A DNA stretch of 64,000 bases, from positions 62,001 to 126,000 of the forward strand of contig LJSF01000003.1 in assembly GCA_001314655.1 (NCBI GenBank), read 5' to 3'. Both the position numbers and the translations under genes were made by a program. The notes under the pieces are model-generated. The model was not told where the DNA came from. It saw only the letters and a program-made list of their open reading frames with translations, and did not search any database. This document shows positions 54,482 to 62,734 of this stretch, in pieces. The DNA comes from Rhodobacteraceae bacterium HLUCCA08. GTDB lineage: Bacteria > Pseudomonadota > Alphaproteobacteria > Rhodobacterales > Rhodobacteraceae. Each line of letters begins with the position of its first letter. The first letter of the stretch is position 1.

Positions 54482-55101
54482 TGGAGGCAATGCGCGATTT
54501 CCTGGAACGTGGCGGTCCGGCCCTGTGGGTGATTGCGGCCCTGTCGGTGCTGACCCTGGCGCTGATCCTGTGGAAGACCTGGCGGCTGGCCCGGGCCGGG
54601 GCCTGGGCCGGCCGGGTCGCCGAGGCCGCGGTCGCCGAGTGGTGCCGGGGCGCAAGGGAGGCGGCGCAGGCGACAGCCGTCACCGGGCGCGGGGTGCGGG
54701 CCGGAGTGGTGCGCGGCGCCCTGCTGGCGGCCCGGACCCTGCCCGACGCCGCCGCGCGCGAGGAGACCACGCGGCTGGCCCGCGCCGCCCTGGCCGGGCT
54801 GCGCCAGGGGCTGCGGCCGCTGGAACTGATCGTGACCATCGCGCCGCTGATCGGCCTGCTGGGCACCGTGCTGGGCATGATCGACGCCTTCCGGGCGCTG
54901 CAGGACAGCGGCGCGGCCGCCGATCCCGGCGTGCTGGCCGGCGGCATCTGGGAGGCGCTGCTGACCACCGCCGCCGGCATGGCCGTGGCGATCCCCGCCG
55001 CCGCCGCGCTGGCCTGGTTCGAAGCCGTGGCCGATCGGGTGCAGGGCGATCTGGAGGATCTGGCGACCCGGATCTTTGTCCATGCCGGGGGCAGCGGCTG
55101 A
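54481..55101 (+). CDS. exbB: MotA/TolQ/ExbB proton-channel protein
   Basis: The 206-residue inner-membrane protein has three transmembrane helices: ALWVIAALSVLTLALILW near the N-terminus, LIVTIAPLIGLLGTVLGMID and EALLTTAAGMAVAIPAAAAL. The last two hold the Pro/Thr residues of the proton path. It forms the pentameric stator of the TonB system. Its place inside the btu operon implies dedicated energising of BtuB. It is linked by one-base TGATG overlaps to btuD and exbD1. Confidence 0.93.
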   Translation: MEAMRDFLERGGPALWVIAALSVLTLALILWKTWRLARAGAWAGRVAEAAVAEWCRGAREAAQATAVTGRGVRAGVVRGALLAARTLPDAAAREETTRLARAALAGLRQGLRPLELIVTIAPLIGLLGTVLGMIDAFRALQDSGAAADPGVLAGGIWEALLTTAAGMAVAIPAAAALAWFEAVADRVQGDLEDLATRIFVHAGGSG

Positions 55102-55478
55102 TGTTCCGTTTCGCCCAGCCCCGGCCGCGCCGCCGCCCCAGCCTGACGCCGATGATCGACGTGGTGTTCCTGCTGCTGGTGTTCTTCATGCTGGTCGCCC
55201 AATACGGCCGCGAGGACAGCATGGCCCTGGCCGCGGGCGGCGCGCCGGGCGCCTGGCAGGGGCCACCGCGTCTGGTGACGGTCACGCCCGGCGCCCTGGC
55301 CCTGAACGGTCAGGTCATCGCGCCCGAGGCGCTGGCCGCCGCATTGGCGCCGCTGATGGACGGCCCCGAGGATCCGGTCGTGCTGCGCGGCACCGACGGC
55401 GCGACATTGCAGGATCTGGTCCGCGTCACCGAGGCCTTGCGCGACGCCGGCCTCATGCGGCTGATCGTGGTGGAATAG
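55101..55478 (+). CDS. exbD: ExbD-family protein 1 (with the proton-carrying Asp)
   Basis: The 125-residue protein has a basic N-terminus (FRFAQPRPRRRPSLT), one transmembrane helix, PMIDVVFLLLVFFMLVA, and a periplasmic domain. The Asp in PMID corresponds to E. coli ExbD Asp25, which carries protons through the ExbB pore. The start overlaps the exbB stop by one base; a second exbD follows after four bases. Confidence 0.93.
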   Translation: MFRFAQPRPRRRPSLTPMIDVVFLLLVFFMLVAQYGREDSMALAAGGAPGAWQGPPRLVTVTPGALALNGQVIAPEALAAALAPLMDGPEDPVVLRGTDGATLQDLVRVTEALRDAGLMRLIVVE

Positions 55479-55482
55479 ACGG

Positions 55483-55863
55483 ATGCTCTTCGCCCCGCCC
55501 CGCCGCCGCGCCCGCGCCGACAGCATCGTGCCGATGATCAACGTGGTGTTCCTGCTGCTGATCTTCTTCCTGATGACCGCGCGGATCGCGCCGACGGCCC
55601 CCTTCCCGGTGACCCCGCCCGAGGCGCAGGCGACCGGGGCCGCGGCGGGGGCGGATATCCTGCATGTCGCCGCCGATGGCACCCCGGCCTATGGTGCGGC
55701 GACCGGGGCCGACGCGCTGGCCGCGCTGGCCGACAGGACCGCGCCGGGGCCGCTGCTGATCCGCGCCGATGCCGGCCTGCCGATGGCGCAATTCGCCGCC
55801 CTGCTGGCCGAATTGGCGGCATTGGGGGTCGACGACCCCCGGCTGGTCACGGTGGCGCCATGA
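55483..55863 (+). CDS. ExbD-family protein 2 (Asp to Asn in the membrane helix)
   Basis: The 126-residue protein aligns with ExbD1: basic N-terminus (LFAPPRRRARADSIV), helix PMINVVFLLLIFFLMTA and a short periplasmic domain. The codon at the key position is AAC, giving PMIN instead of PMID, so it cannot carry protons as ExbD does. ExbD works as a dimer in the ExbB pentamer; a mixed dimer with ExbD1 would have only one protonatable site. It overlaps tonB by ATGA. Confidence 0.9.
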   Translation: MLFAPPRRRARADSIVPMINVVFLLLIFFLMTARIAPTAPFPVTPPEAQATGAAAGADILHVAADGTPAYGAATGADALAALADRTAPGPLLIRADAGLPMAQFAALLAELAALGVDDPRLVTVAP

Positions 55864-56873
55864 GGGGCGCGGCGGAATTTCTGGCCTTTCTCGGCGTCGC
55901 CTCGGGGCTGCATGTGCTGCCCTGGATCGGGACCGAACCGGGCGGCGCGGGCGCGGGGCCGCCCGCGGCCGAGGCGGTCGCGCCGGTCTCGGCCGCGACG
56001 GCAGAGCTGGCGGCGCTGGTCGAGGCCTGGACGGCGGCGCCGCAGATCACGGAACGCGGCCCGGCTTTGGCCGCCCCGATGGCGGAGGCGCTTTCGGTCA
56101 CCCTGCCCGAGGTCGCTTCGGCGCCCACCCGCACTGCGCCGGTCGCCCCCGCGGCGCCGATGGCACAGATGACCGCCCCTGTCGCGCCGATGCCCCAGGC
56201 GGCGCTGCCCGTGCCGCAGGTGCAGGCCGACCCCGCCGCCCTGCGCCCCGCGCCGACCGAGGATCGGCCCGCCCGGCCCGAGACGCGCGCCGACCGGCCG
56301 GCCCCCACGGCACCGCCCCCCGCGCTGTCAGCGCCGCCTGTCGCCTCGGAGGCGCCGGTGCAGGTCGACCCGGCCACGGCGGCCTCGCCCCATGCGCCGC
56401 TCGCGTCGTCCCGGCCGCAGAGCCGGCCCGAGGGCCTGGCGCCGCCGCCGCCAGCCGCTGCGCAGGCGCGCCCGGCCGCCCCGGCCGCTCAGCCCAGCCG
56501 TCCTGCACCGCAGGCCACGGCGCCTCAGGCCGCGGCGCCCCGGGCGGCACCCGCTGCGCCCGCCGCCCCGGCCGGGCCCGGCGCGGCGCAGGTTCAGGCG
56601 ATGATGGGCGAATGGGGCGGGCGGATCCGCGGCGCCATCGAGCAGCGCAAACGCTATCCGGCGGGCACCCGTGCCACGGGCCAGGTGCGGCTGCGGCTGA
56701 CGGTGTCCACCTCGGGTCAATTGACCGCCCTGGCCATAGCCGGGTCGTCGGGCGATGCGGCGCTGGACCGGGCCGCGCTGGCGGCGGTGCAATCGGCGCG
56801 GCTACCCGCGGCCCCGCGCGGGATGCCCGGGGGCAGCCACGGCTTCACCCTCACCCTCAGCTTTCGGCCCTGA
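55860..56873 (+). CDS. tonB: TonB-family energy transducer
   Basis: The 337-residue protein has a short N-terminal membrane segment (EFLAFLGVASGLHVLPWIG) containing His18, matching the conserved TonB helix histidine, a long Pro/Ala-rich periplasmic spacer (about residues 28-250) and a TonB C-terminal domain (about 250-337) with RYPAGTRATGQVRLRLTVS and GSSGDAALDRAALAAVQSA. It should couple the ExbBD motor to BtuB. It ends the riboswitch-led operon. Its 3' end overlaps the convergent sitD gene by 72 bp. Confidence 0.9.
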   Translation: MRGAAEFLAFLGVASGLHVLPWIGTEPGGAGAGPPAAEAVAPVSAATAELAALVEAWTAAPQITERGPALAAPMAEALSVTLPEVASAPTRTAPVAPAAPMAQMTAPVAPMPQAALPVPQVQADPAALRPAPTEDRPARPETRADRPAPTAPPPALSAPPVASEAPVQVDPATAASPHAPLASSRPQSRPEGLAPPPPAAAQARPAAPAAQPSRPAPQATAPQAAAPRAAPAAPAAPAGPGAAQVQAMMGEWGGRIRGAIEQRKRYPAGTRATGQVRLRLTVSTSGQLTALAIAGSSGDAALDRAALAAVQSARLPAAPRGMPGGSHGFTLTLSFRP

Positions 56874-57668
56874 GCGGCGGGTCAGCACCACCGCAAGGAA
56901 TACCAGCACCAGGATCAGGATGATCGTCGGCCCCGGTTCGCTGTTCAGCCAGAAACTGGCATAGACCCCGCCCAGCATGGCGGCGCTGTTCACGGCGACG
57001 GCGATCCACAGCATCGCCGACAGGCGCCGGGCCAGCAGAAAGGCGATGGCGCCCGGCGCGATCAGCAGGCCGATCGCCAGGATCAGGCCGACCGCCTTGA
57101 GCACCGCGACGATGGTCAGCGACATCGCCGCCAGCAGCCCGTAATGCAACGCGCCCAGGGGCAAGCCCAGCGCCCGGGCCTGGACCGGGTCGAAGGCCTG
57201 CAGCGCAAGGTCGCGCCCCTTGACCAGCACCAGCACCGGTATCGCCAGCCCGACGGCGGCGGCCAGCCACAGGTCGGCGGCACCGATGCCGAGGATATTG
57301 CCGAACAGGATGTGATCCAGGTGCACATTGGTCGGCACCCAGGCGAACATCACCAGGCCCAGCCCGAACATGCCCGAGAACACCACGCCCATCACGGTGT
57401 CGCGCTTGATCCGGCTGTTCGCCTCGAGCCAGCCGGTGCCGACAGCGCAGAGCATCCCGGCGGCGAAGGCGCCCAGCGCCAGGGGCAGGCCGACGAGGTA
57501 GGCGATGACGATGCCCGGCAGCACCGCGTGGCTGATCGCATCGCCCATCAGCGACCAGCCCTTGAGCACCAGGTAGCACGACAACAGCGCCGTGGCCGGG
57601 GCCAGCAGCCCCGCCACCAGGAAGGCATCGAGCATGAAGTCGAAGCGGAACGGGGCCAGAAGGTCCAT
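56802..57668 (-). CDS. sitD: Manganese/iron ABC transporter permease
   Basis: The 288-residue ABC-3-family permease has seven to eight transmembrane helices, for example GWSLMGDAISHAVLPGIVIA, IPVLVLVKGRDLALQAFDPV and AVGLILAIGLLIAPGAIAFL. It ends with a hydrophilic tail (GPKAEGEGEAVAAPGHPARG) that overlaps tonB in antisense. It is the second permease of the sit operon and its ATG overlaps the sitC stop by one base. Confidence 0.9.
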   Translation of the reverse strand: MDLLAPFRFDFMLDAFLVAGLLAPATALLSCYLVLKGWSLMGDAISHAVLPGIVIAYLVGLPLALGAFAAGMLCAVGTGWLEANSRIKRDTVMGVVFSGMFGLGLVMFAWVPTNVHLDHILFGNILGIGAADLWLAAAVGLAIPVLVLVKGRDLALQAFDPVQARALGLPLGALHYGLLAAMSLTIVAVLKAVGLILAIGLLIAPGAIAFLLARRLSAMLWIAVAVNSAAMLGGVYASFWLNSEPGPTIILILVLVFLAVVLTRRSGPKAEGEGEAVAAPGHPARGRG

Positions 57669-58513
57669 CACGCCGCCTCGCGCAGGCGCCGCCGCGCGGC
57701 GATCAGCCCGTGTTTCGGGGCCAGCAGAAAGGCCGCGAGGAAGATCAACGTCTGCAGAACGACGATGATCCCGCCGGTCGCCGCGTCGAGGAAATACGAC
57801 AGATAGGCCCCGGTGGCGCAGGTGACAGTGCCGATCGCCACGGACAGCGCCAGCAGGCGCGGGAACCGGTCGGTCAGCAGATAGGCGGTGGCGCCGGGGG
57901 TCACCACAAGGGCGATCACCAGAAAGGCGCCGACGGTCTGCAAGGCGGCGACGCAGGCGGCCGACAGCAGCACGAAGAACAGGAACCGCAGCCGTTCGGG
58001 GCGCAGGCCGATGGCGCGGGCATGGCCTTCGTCGAAAAAGGTCAGCATCAGGTCGCGCCACTTGACCAGCAGCACCGCCATGACGACCCCGCCGATGATC
58101 GCCAGTTGCAGCGTGTCGGCCGGTGCGATGGCCAGGATATTGCCCAGGATGATGGTCTGCACGTCGATCGGCACCGGCGAGACCGAGACCATGAACAGCC
58201 CCAGCCCGAAAAAGCCCGTGAACACGATGCCGATGATCGCGTCCTGTTTCAGCCCGGTGCGGTGGTTGAGCAGTTGCATGGCGCCGGCGGCCAAGCCTCC
58301 GGCCAGAAAGGCCCCGACCGAAAACGGCAGGCCCAGCATGTAGGCGCCGGCGACGCCGGGCACGATGGAATGGCTCAGCGCGTCGCCGATCAGCGACCAG
58401 CCCTTGAGCATCAGATAGGCCGACAGGAAGGCGCAGATCGCGCCGACCAGGGCGCTGACCCAGATCGCGTTGACCATGTAGCCATAGGCGAACGGGGTCA
58501 GAAGCTCGGTCAT
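57668..58513 (-). CDS. sitC: Manganese/iron ABC transporter permease
   Basis: The 281-residue ABC-3-family permease is a paralogue of sitD with the same signature, LKGWSLIGDALSHSIVPGVA, and the ATPase-contact loop KWRDLMLTFFDEGHARAIGL. Two different permease genes are typical of SitABCD-type importers. It overlaps sitB by ATGA and sitD by one base. Confidence 0.92.
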   Translation of the reverse strand: MTELLTPFAYGYMVNAIWVSALVGAICAFLSAYLMLKGWSLIGDALSHSIVPGVAGAYMLGLPFSVGAFLAGGLAAGAMQLLNHRTGLKQDAIIGIVFTGFFGLGLFMVSVSPVPIDVQTIILGNILAIAPADTLQLAIIGGVVMAVLLVKWRDLMLTFFDEGHARAIGLRPERLRFLFFVLLSAACVAALQTVGAFLVIALVVTPGATAYLLTDRFPRLLALSVAIGTVTCATGAYLSYFLDAATGGIIVVLQTLIFLAAFLLAPKHGLIAARRRLREAA

Positions 58514-59280
58514 TGCGCGGCCAGAAGCCTGTCCTGGTCGGTCATCGCGGGCGGCAGCTGACCGCCGAAGGTCGCCTCCAGGTTGGCCCGGACAAAGACC
58601 TGCGCCGTCGGTCCATGGGCCAGAACCGTGCCGCGCACCAGCACGGCCCGGTCGCAGAACCGCGGCACCGCGGCCAGATCATGGGTCGCCACCAGGATCG
58701 TGCAGCCGGTGTCGCGCATCTGGCGCAGCAGGTCGATCAGGGTTTCCTCGGTCTGCATGTCGACCCCGGCAAAGGGTTCGTCCAGCAGGATCACCCGCCC
58801 CTCCTGGGCCAGGGCCCGGGCCAGAAAGACGCGCTTGCGCTGGCCGCCGGACAATTCGCCGATCTGGCGATGGCGCAGATGCGCCAGCCCGACCCGCTCC
58901 AACGCCTCGGTCACCGCCGCCCGGTCAGAGGCGCGGGGCCAGCGCAGGGCGTTCATCTGCCCGTAACGGCCCATCATCACCACGTCCTCGACCAGCACCG
59001 GAAAGGTCCAGTCGACCTCTTCGGCCTGGGGGACATAGGACACCACGCCGCGACGCAGGGCGCGCGCGACCGGATCGCCCAGGATCGCGATCCGCCCGGC
59101 GGCCAGCGGCACGCTGCCGGTCAGGGCCTTGAACAGGGTCGACTTGCCGGCCCCGTTCATGCCCACCAGCGCGGCGATGCTGTTGGCGGGCAGGGCGAAG
59201 GTGGCGTCGCGCAGGGCGGTGTGACCATTGGCATACCGCACCGTGACCGCGTCGACCCGAAGCGCTTCGGGAGGCGTCAT
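58510..59280 (-). CDS. sitB: Manganese/iron ABC transporter ATPase
   Basis: The 256-residue ATPase has Walker A GMNGAGKSTLFKALTG, Q-loop YVPQAEEVDWTFPV (typical of the Mn/Zn group), signature LSGGQRKRVFLARAL, Walker B VILLDEPFAGVDM and switch His in VATHDLAAV. It powers the SitCD permease. ATGA overlaps join it to sitA upstream and sitC downstream. Confidence 0.93.
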   Translation of the reverse strand: MTPPEALRVDAVTVRYANGHTALRDATFALPANSIAALVGMNGAGKSTLFKALTGSVPLAAGRIAILGDPVARALRRGVVSYVPQAEEVDWTFPVLVEDVVMMGRYGQMNALRWPRASDRAAVTEALERVGLAHLRHRQIGELSGGQRKRVFLARALAQEGRVILLDEPFAGVDMQTEETLIDLLRQMRDTGCTILVATHDLAAVPRFCDRAVLVRGTVLAHGPTAQVFVRANLEATFGGQLPPAMTDQDRLLAAQ

Positions 59281-60176
59281 GAGCCCTCTCCCGTCAGCCC
59301 GGCGACCACGGTTTCGGTCGTCACCCGCAACAGCTCCAGATAGGTCGGCACCGGGCCGTCGGTCTCGGACAGGCTGTCGACATACAGGACCCCGCCATAC
59401 CGCGCCCCGGTTTCGCGGGCCACCTGCCGGGCGGGGTCGGTGTTGACGGTGCTTTCACAGAACACCGCCGGCACGTCATTGGCGCGGACCGTGTCGATCA
59501 CGGCGCGGACCTGCTGCGGTGTTCCGGTCTGGTCGGCGTTCATCGGCCACAGATAGGCCTCTTGCAGGCCGAAGTCACGGGCCAGGTAGGAAAACGCCCC
59601 CTCGCAGGTGACCAGCCAGCGCTGATCTTCGGGGATCGTCGCGATCGCCGCGCGCAGCGGGTCGATCGTATCGGCGATCCGCTGCTTGTAGCGTTCGGCG
59701 TTCTCGGCATAGGCGGCGGCATTGTCGGGGTCGATGTCGGACAGCGCATCGCGGATATTGTCGACATAGACCATGGCATTGTCCGCCGACATCCAGGCAT
59801 GGGGATTGGGCAGCCCTTCGTAGGAGCCGGCGGAAATCGGGATCGGGTCGATCCCCTCGCTGATCCGGACCGAGGGCACGTCGTCCAGATTGCCCAGAAA
59901 CTGTTCGAACCACAATTCCAGGTTCAGCCCGTTCCAGACGATCAGGTCGGCATCCTGGACCGCGACCAGATCGCGCGGGGTGGGGGAATAGCCGTGAATC
60001 TCGGCCCCGGGCCGGGTGATCGACACGACCTCGGCATGCGCGCCCGCGACGTTGCGGACCATGTCGGCGATCACGGTGAAGGTGGTCGCGACCTTGAGGT
60101 CATCGGCCGTCGCCGCGTGGCCGGGCAGGGCCATCGCCAGGGCCAGCCCGGCCAGGAATTTCGGTGTCTTGCGCAT
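59277..60176 (-). CDS. sitA: Manganese/iron-binding periplasmic protein
   Basis: The 299-residue cluster A-I binding protein has a signal peptide (KFLAGLALAMALPGHAATAD). Likely metal ligands are His in GAEIHGYSPTPRD, His in LPNPHAWMSADN, Glu in VTCEGAFSYLARD and Asp in VLYVDSLSETDG. Glu rather than His at the third position points to Mn(II) or Fe(II) instead of zinc. The ATG at 60176 gives a proper signal peptide. A Fur/Mur-like palindrome lies 29 bp upstream. Confidence 0.93.
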   Translation of the reverse strand: MRKTPKFLAGLALAMALPGHAATADDLKVATTFTVIADMVRNVAGAHAEVVSITRPGAEIHGYSPTPRDLVAVQDADLIVWNGLNLELWFEQFLGNLDDVPSVRISEGIDPIPISAGSYEGLPNPHAWMSADNAMVYVDNIRDALSDIDPDNAAAYAENAERYKQRIADTIDPLRAAIATIPEDQRWLVTCEGAFSYLARDFGLQEAYLWPMNADQTGTPQQVRAVIDTVRANDVPAVFCESTVNTDPARQVARETGARYGGVLYVDSLSETDGPVPTYLELLRVTTETVVAGLTGEGS

Positions 60177-60204
60177 GGCGATTCCCTTTGACGTATCCTC
60201 ATGC

Positions 60205-60225
60205 AAATGAGAATTATTCTCATTT
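60205..60225. promoter_or_regulatory. Fur/Mur-type operator shared by divergent metal operons
   Basis: AAATGAGAATTATTCTCATT plus T is a perfect 21-bp inverted repeat (10+1+10), flanked by ATGC and AGCAT. It matches the Fur-family consensus, and in alphaproteobacteria the sitABCD control site is usually bound by Mur (manganese) or Fur. It lies 29 bp before sitA and 85 bp before the divergent gene at 60310, so it may control both operons. Confidence 0.85.
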
Positions 60226-60309
60226 AGCATTTTTCAAGCCCCGCCGCCATGGCGAATTGTGGTTTCCGGCCCGGCCGGGCTAAGTCTGATCCGAACAGGA
60301 GGGTTCTTG

Positions 60310-60900
60310 ATGCCCGCGACCCGCGCCCTTGTCCTTGCGGCCGCCGTGATCTGCCTCGCCGCGGCGGGCTGGCTGGTGCTGCGCGAGGCGACCGATCCCG
60401 GCCTGGCCGCCCATCCGGTGCCGGGCATGGGCGAGATGAACGCGGCCGAACTGTCGCGCGACGGCTACCTGGTGATCCCCGCCATGCTGCGCGAGGTCTA
60501 TGTCGCCTTCGGCGCCACCGAAGAAGCGGTGATCCACGACACCCTTGCCGCGGTCGCGGCCGGTCCGGCGCTGGAAACGCTCTACCTCGACCGGGCCGGG
60601 GCGATGGCGGGCGGCGGCCTCGACGGCGCCGACCAGGAGATCCACGAAATGGAACTGCTCGACCTGGCCAGCAGCCGCGACGGCGCCATGCTGTCGGTCA
60701 ATGCGACCTGGCGGGTGCTGGGCACGGTCGGCCATGCCGAACACATGCATGTGCGCGGCAATGTCTATTCCGCCGCCCTGACCCTGGCGCCGACCGCGGC
60801 GGGCTGGCGGATCACCGGTTTCGAGCTTCTGGACGTGGACCGCAGCGATGCCGGCACGATGGTGGCCGCCCCGGAGCCGGCCGAGGCGACCGGCGGATGA
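60310..60900 (+). CDS. Membrane-anchored hypothetical protein of the metal-ABC cluster
   Basis: The 196-residue protein has one N-terminal hydrophobic segment (ALVLAAAVICLAAAGWLVL) and should face the periplasm. The domain contains DGAMLSVNATWRVLGTVGHA, then EHMHVRGNVYSAALTLAPTA and GWRITGFELLDVD, an NTF2-like pattern, with a His/Glu group (GHAEHMH) that could bind metal. I do not know the family name. AGGAGGG precedes the ATG. It overlaps the ABC ATPase gene by ATGA, heading an operon with NikK/NikL-like and TroA-like genes. Confidence 0.8.
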   Translation: MPATRALVLAAAVICLAAAGWLVLREATDPGLAAHPVPGMGEMNAAELSRDGYLVIPAMLREVYVAFGATEEAVIHDTLAAVAAGPALETLYLDRAGAMAGGGLDGADQEIHEMELLDLASSRDGAMLSVNATWRVLGTVGHAEHMHVRGNVYSAALTLAPTAAGWRITGFELLDVDRSDAGTMVAAPEPAEATGG

Positions 60901-61562
60901 TTCGGCTGACCGATCTGCGCTTTGCCTATCCGGGCGGGGGCTTTGCCCTGAACGTGCCGGACCTGGCCATCGCCCGGGGTGAACGGCTGGCCTTTCACGG
61001 GCCGTCGGGCAGCGGCAAGACGACGCTGCTGCACCTGCTGGCCGGGCTGATGCCGCCCGATGCGGGCCGGATCGAGATCGACGGCACCGACATCGCGGCC
61101 CTGCCCGACCGGGCGCGGCGGGCCTATCGCGCCGCCCGCATCGGCTTCGTGTTTCAGAACTTCGCCCTGCTCGATCATCTGAGCGCGCGGGAAAACATCC
61201 TTTATCCCTGCCGCATCGGCGCCGGGCTGCGCCTGACCCGCGCGGTTCGCGCCCGCGCCCAGGCGCTGGCCGAGGCCTGCGGCATCGCCGACAAGCTGGA
61301 CCGCAAGCCGGCGTCCCTGTCGGGCGGCGAACAGCAACGGGTGGCGCTGTGCCGGGCGCTGGTCACCGGGCCGGGACTGGTGCTGGCGGACGAGGCGACG
61401 GGCAACCTGGACCCCGCCACCCGCGACCTGATCCTGGACCTGCTGTTCGACCGGGTGCGCGAGGCCGGCGCGACCCTGATCACCGTGACCCATGACCACG
61501 CGATCCTGCCGCGCTTCGACCGGGCCGTCGATTTCGCCGACCTGACGGGGGCCGCGCCATGA
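60897..61562 (+). CDS. MacB/LolD-type ABC ATPase
   Basis: The 221-residue ATPase has Walker A GPSGSGKTTLLHLLAGL, Q-loop FVFQNFALLDHLSARENI, signature LSGGEQQRVALCRALV, Walker B LVLADEATGNLDP and switch His in TVTHDHAIL. FQ-N-FALLDHLSA and short length place it with LolD/MacB/FtsE mechanotransmission ATPases rather than metal importers. The permease gene overlaps it by ATGA. Confidence 0.9.
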   Translation: MIRLTDLRFAYPGGGFALNVPDLAIARGERLAFHGPSGSGKTTLLHLLAGLMPPDAGRIEIDGTDIAALPDRARRAYRAARIGFVFQNFALLDHLSARENILYPCRIGAGLRLTRAVRARAQALAEACGIADKLDRKPASLSGGEQQRVALCRALVTGPGLVLADEATGNLDPATRDLILDLLFDRVREAGATLITVTHDHAILPRFDRAVDFADLTGAAP

Positions 61563-62719
61563 ACGCGCTGTTCCTGGCCTTTGCCTATCTGCGGCACAAT
61601 TGGGCGCGCGCGCTGATCCTGGTCGTGGCCGGGGCGCTGATCCTGTCGGTGCCGGTGGTGGCGCGGATGCTGATCGGCGCCACCCAGGACAGCCTGACCG
61701 CCCGGGCGAAGGCGACGCCGCTGATCCTGGGCGCGCGCGGCAGCCAGCTCGATCTGGCGATGGGGGCGCTCTATTTCACCGACGACCGGGCCGAACCGGT
61801 CACGATGCAGGCGGCCGAGGATGTCTGGGACAGCGGCCTGGCCGTTCCCATCCCGCTGCTGACCGCGTTCCGGACCGGCGAGGCCCCCATCGTCGGCACC
61901 AGTCTGGATTATGTCGAGTTTCGCGGGCTGGAAATCGCGCAGGGCCGGATGTTCGCCGTGCTGGGCGAGGCGGTTCTGGGCGCCGGCATCGCCGCGCAGC
62001 TGGGCCTGGGGCCGGGCGACACGGTGATCTCCTCGCCCGAGAACCTCTTTGACCTGGACGGCGTCTATCCGCTGGAGCTGCGGATCACCGGTGTCCTGGC
62101 GCCCTCCGGCACCCCCGATGACGACGCGGTCCTGACCGACATCAAGACCACCTGGGTGATCGCCGGGATCGGCCATGGCCATGACGACGTGGTCACGCCC
62201 GACGCCGACGGCAACGTCACCGCCGATGCCGCGCTGGTGCAGTTCAACCGGATCACGCCGGACAATATCGACAGCTTCCATTTCCACGGCGATCCGGACG
62301 ATTACCCGGTTTCGGCCGTGCTGCTGGACCCCCATGACGACCGGTCCGCCCTGATCCTGCGGGGCCGCTATCTGGACCCCGACAGCCCGACCCGGATCGT
62401 CAGGCCCGACGCGGTGATCGGCGAACTGGTCGAACGGATCTTCCGCATCCGCAGCCTGCTGGACGCGGTGATGGTGATCGTCGGCGCCTCGGCCCTGGCC
62501 GCAATGGGGCTGGCGCTGTTCCTGGCCTGGCGGCTGCGCGCGCCGGAAATGCAGACCGCGTTCCGGATCGGCGCCGGGCGGTTGGCCATCGCCCGGCTGG
62601 CCGCCGCGGAAATCGCGCTACTTCTTGTCGCGATGCTTGCCCTTGCGGCGGGGATCGTACTTGTGGTCACCTCTCGGGGTGACGGTCTGGTCGCCTGGCT
62701 GCTGGCCCTTGGCCGCTGA
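61559..62719 (+). CDS. FtsX-like ABC permease (MacB/LolCE type)
   Basis: The 386-residue protein has the four-helix MacB topology: one helix near residues 18-40 (ALILVVAGALILSVPVVARM), a periplasmic domain of about 240 residues, then three C-terminal helices (LDAVMVIVGASALAAMGLAL and AAEIALLLVAMLALAAGIVL among them). The periplasmic domain contains a His/Asp cluster, AGIGHGHDDVVTPDADGN, that could bind metal. Such permeases transmit force to periplasmic partners and do not usually import. The next gene follows after 15 bp. Confidence 0.88.
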   Translation: MNALFLAFAYLRHNWARALILVVAGALILSVPVVARMLIGATQDSLTARAKATPLILGARGSQLDLAMGALYFTDDRAEPVTMQAAEDVWDSGLAVPIPLLTAFRTGEAPIVGTSLDYVEFRGLEIAQGRMFAVLGEAVLGAGIAAQLGLGPGDTVISSPENLFDLDGVYPLELRITGVLAPSGTPDDDAVLTDIKTTWVIAGIGHGHDDVVTPDADGNVTADAALVQFNRITPDNIDSFHFHGDPDDYPVSAVLLDPHDDRSALILRGRYLDPDSPTRIVRPDAVIGELVERIFRIRSLLDAVMVIVGASALAAMGLALFLAWRLRAPEMQTAFRIGAGRLAIARLAAAEIALLLVAMLALAAGIVLVVTSRGDGLVAWLLALGR

Positions 62720-62734
62720 AAACTGGAGTTCGAC

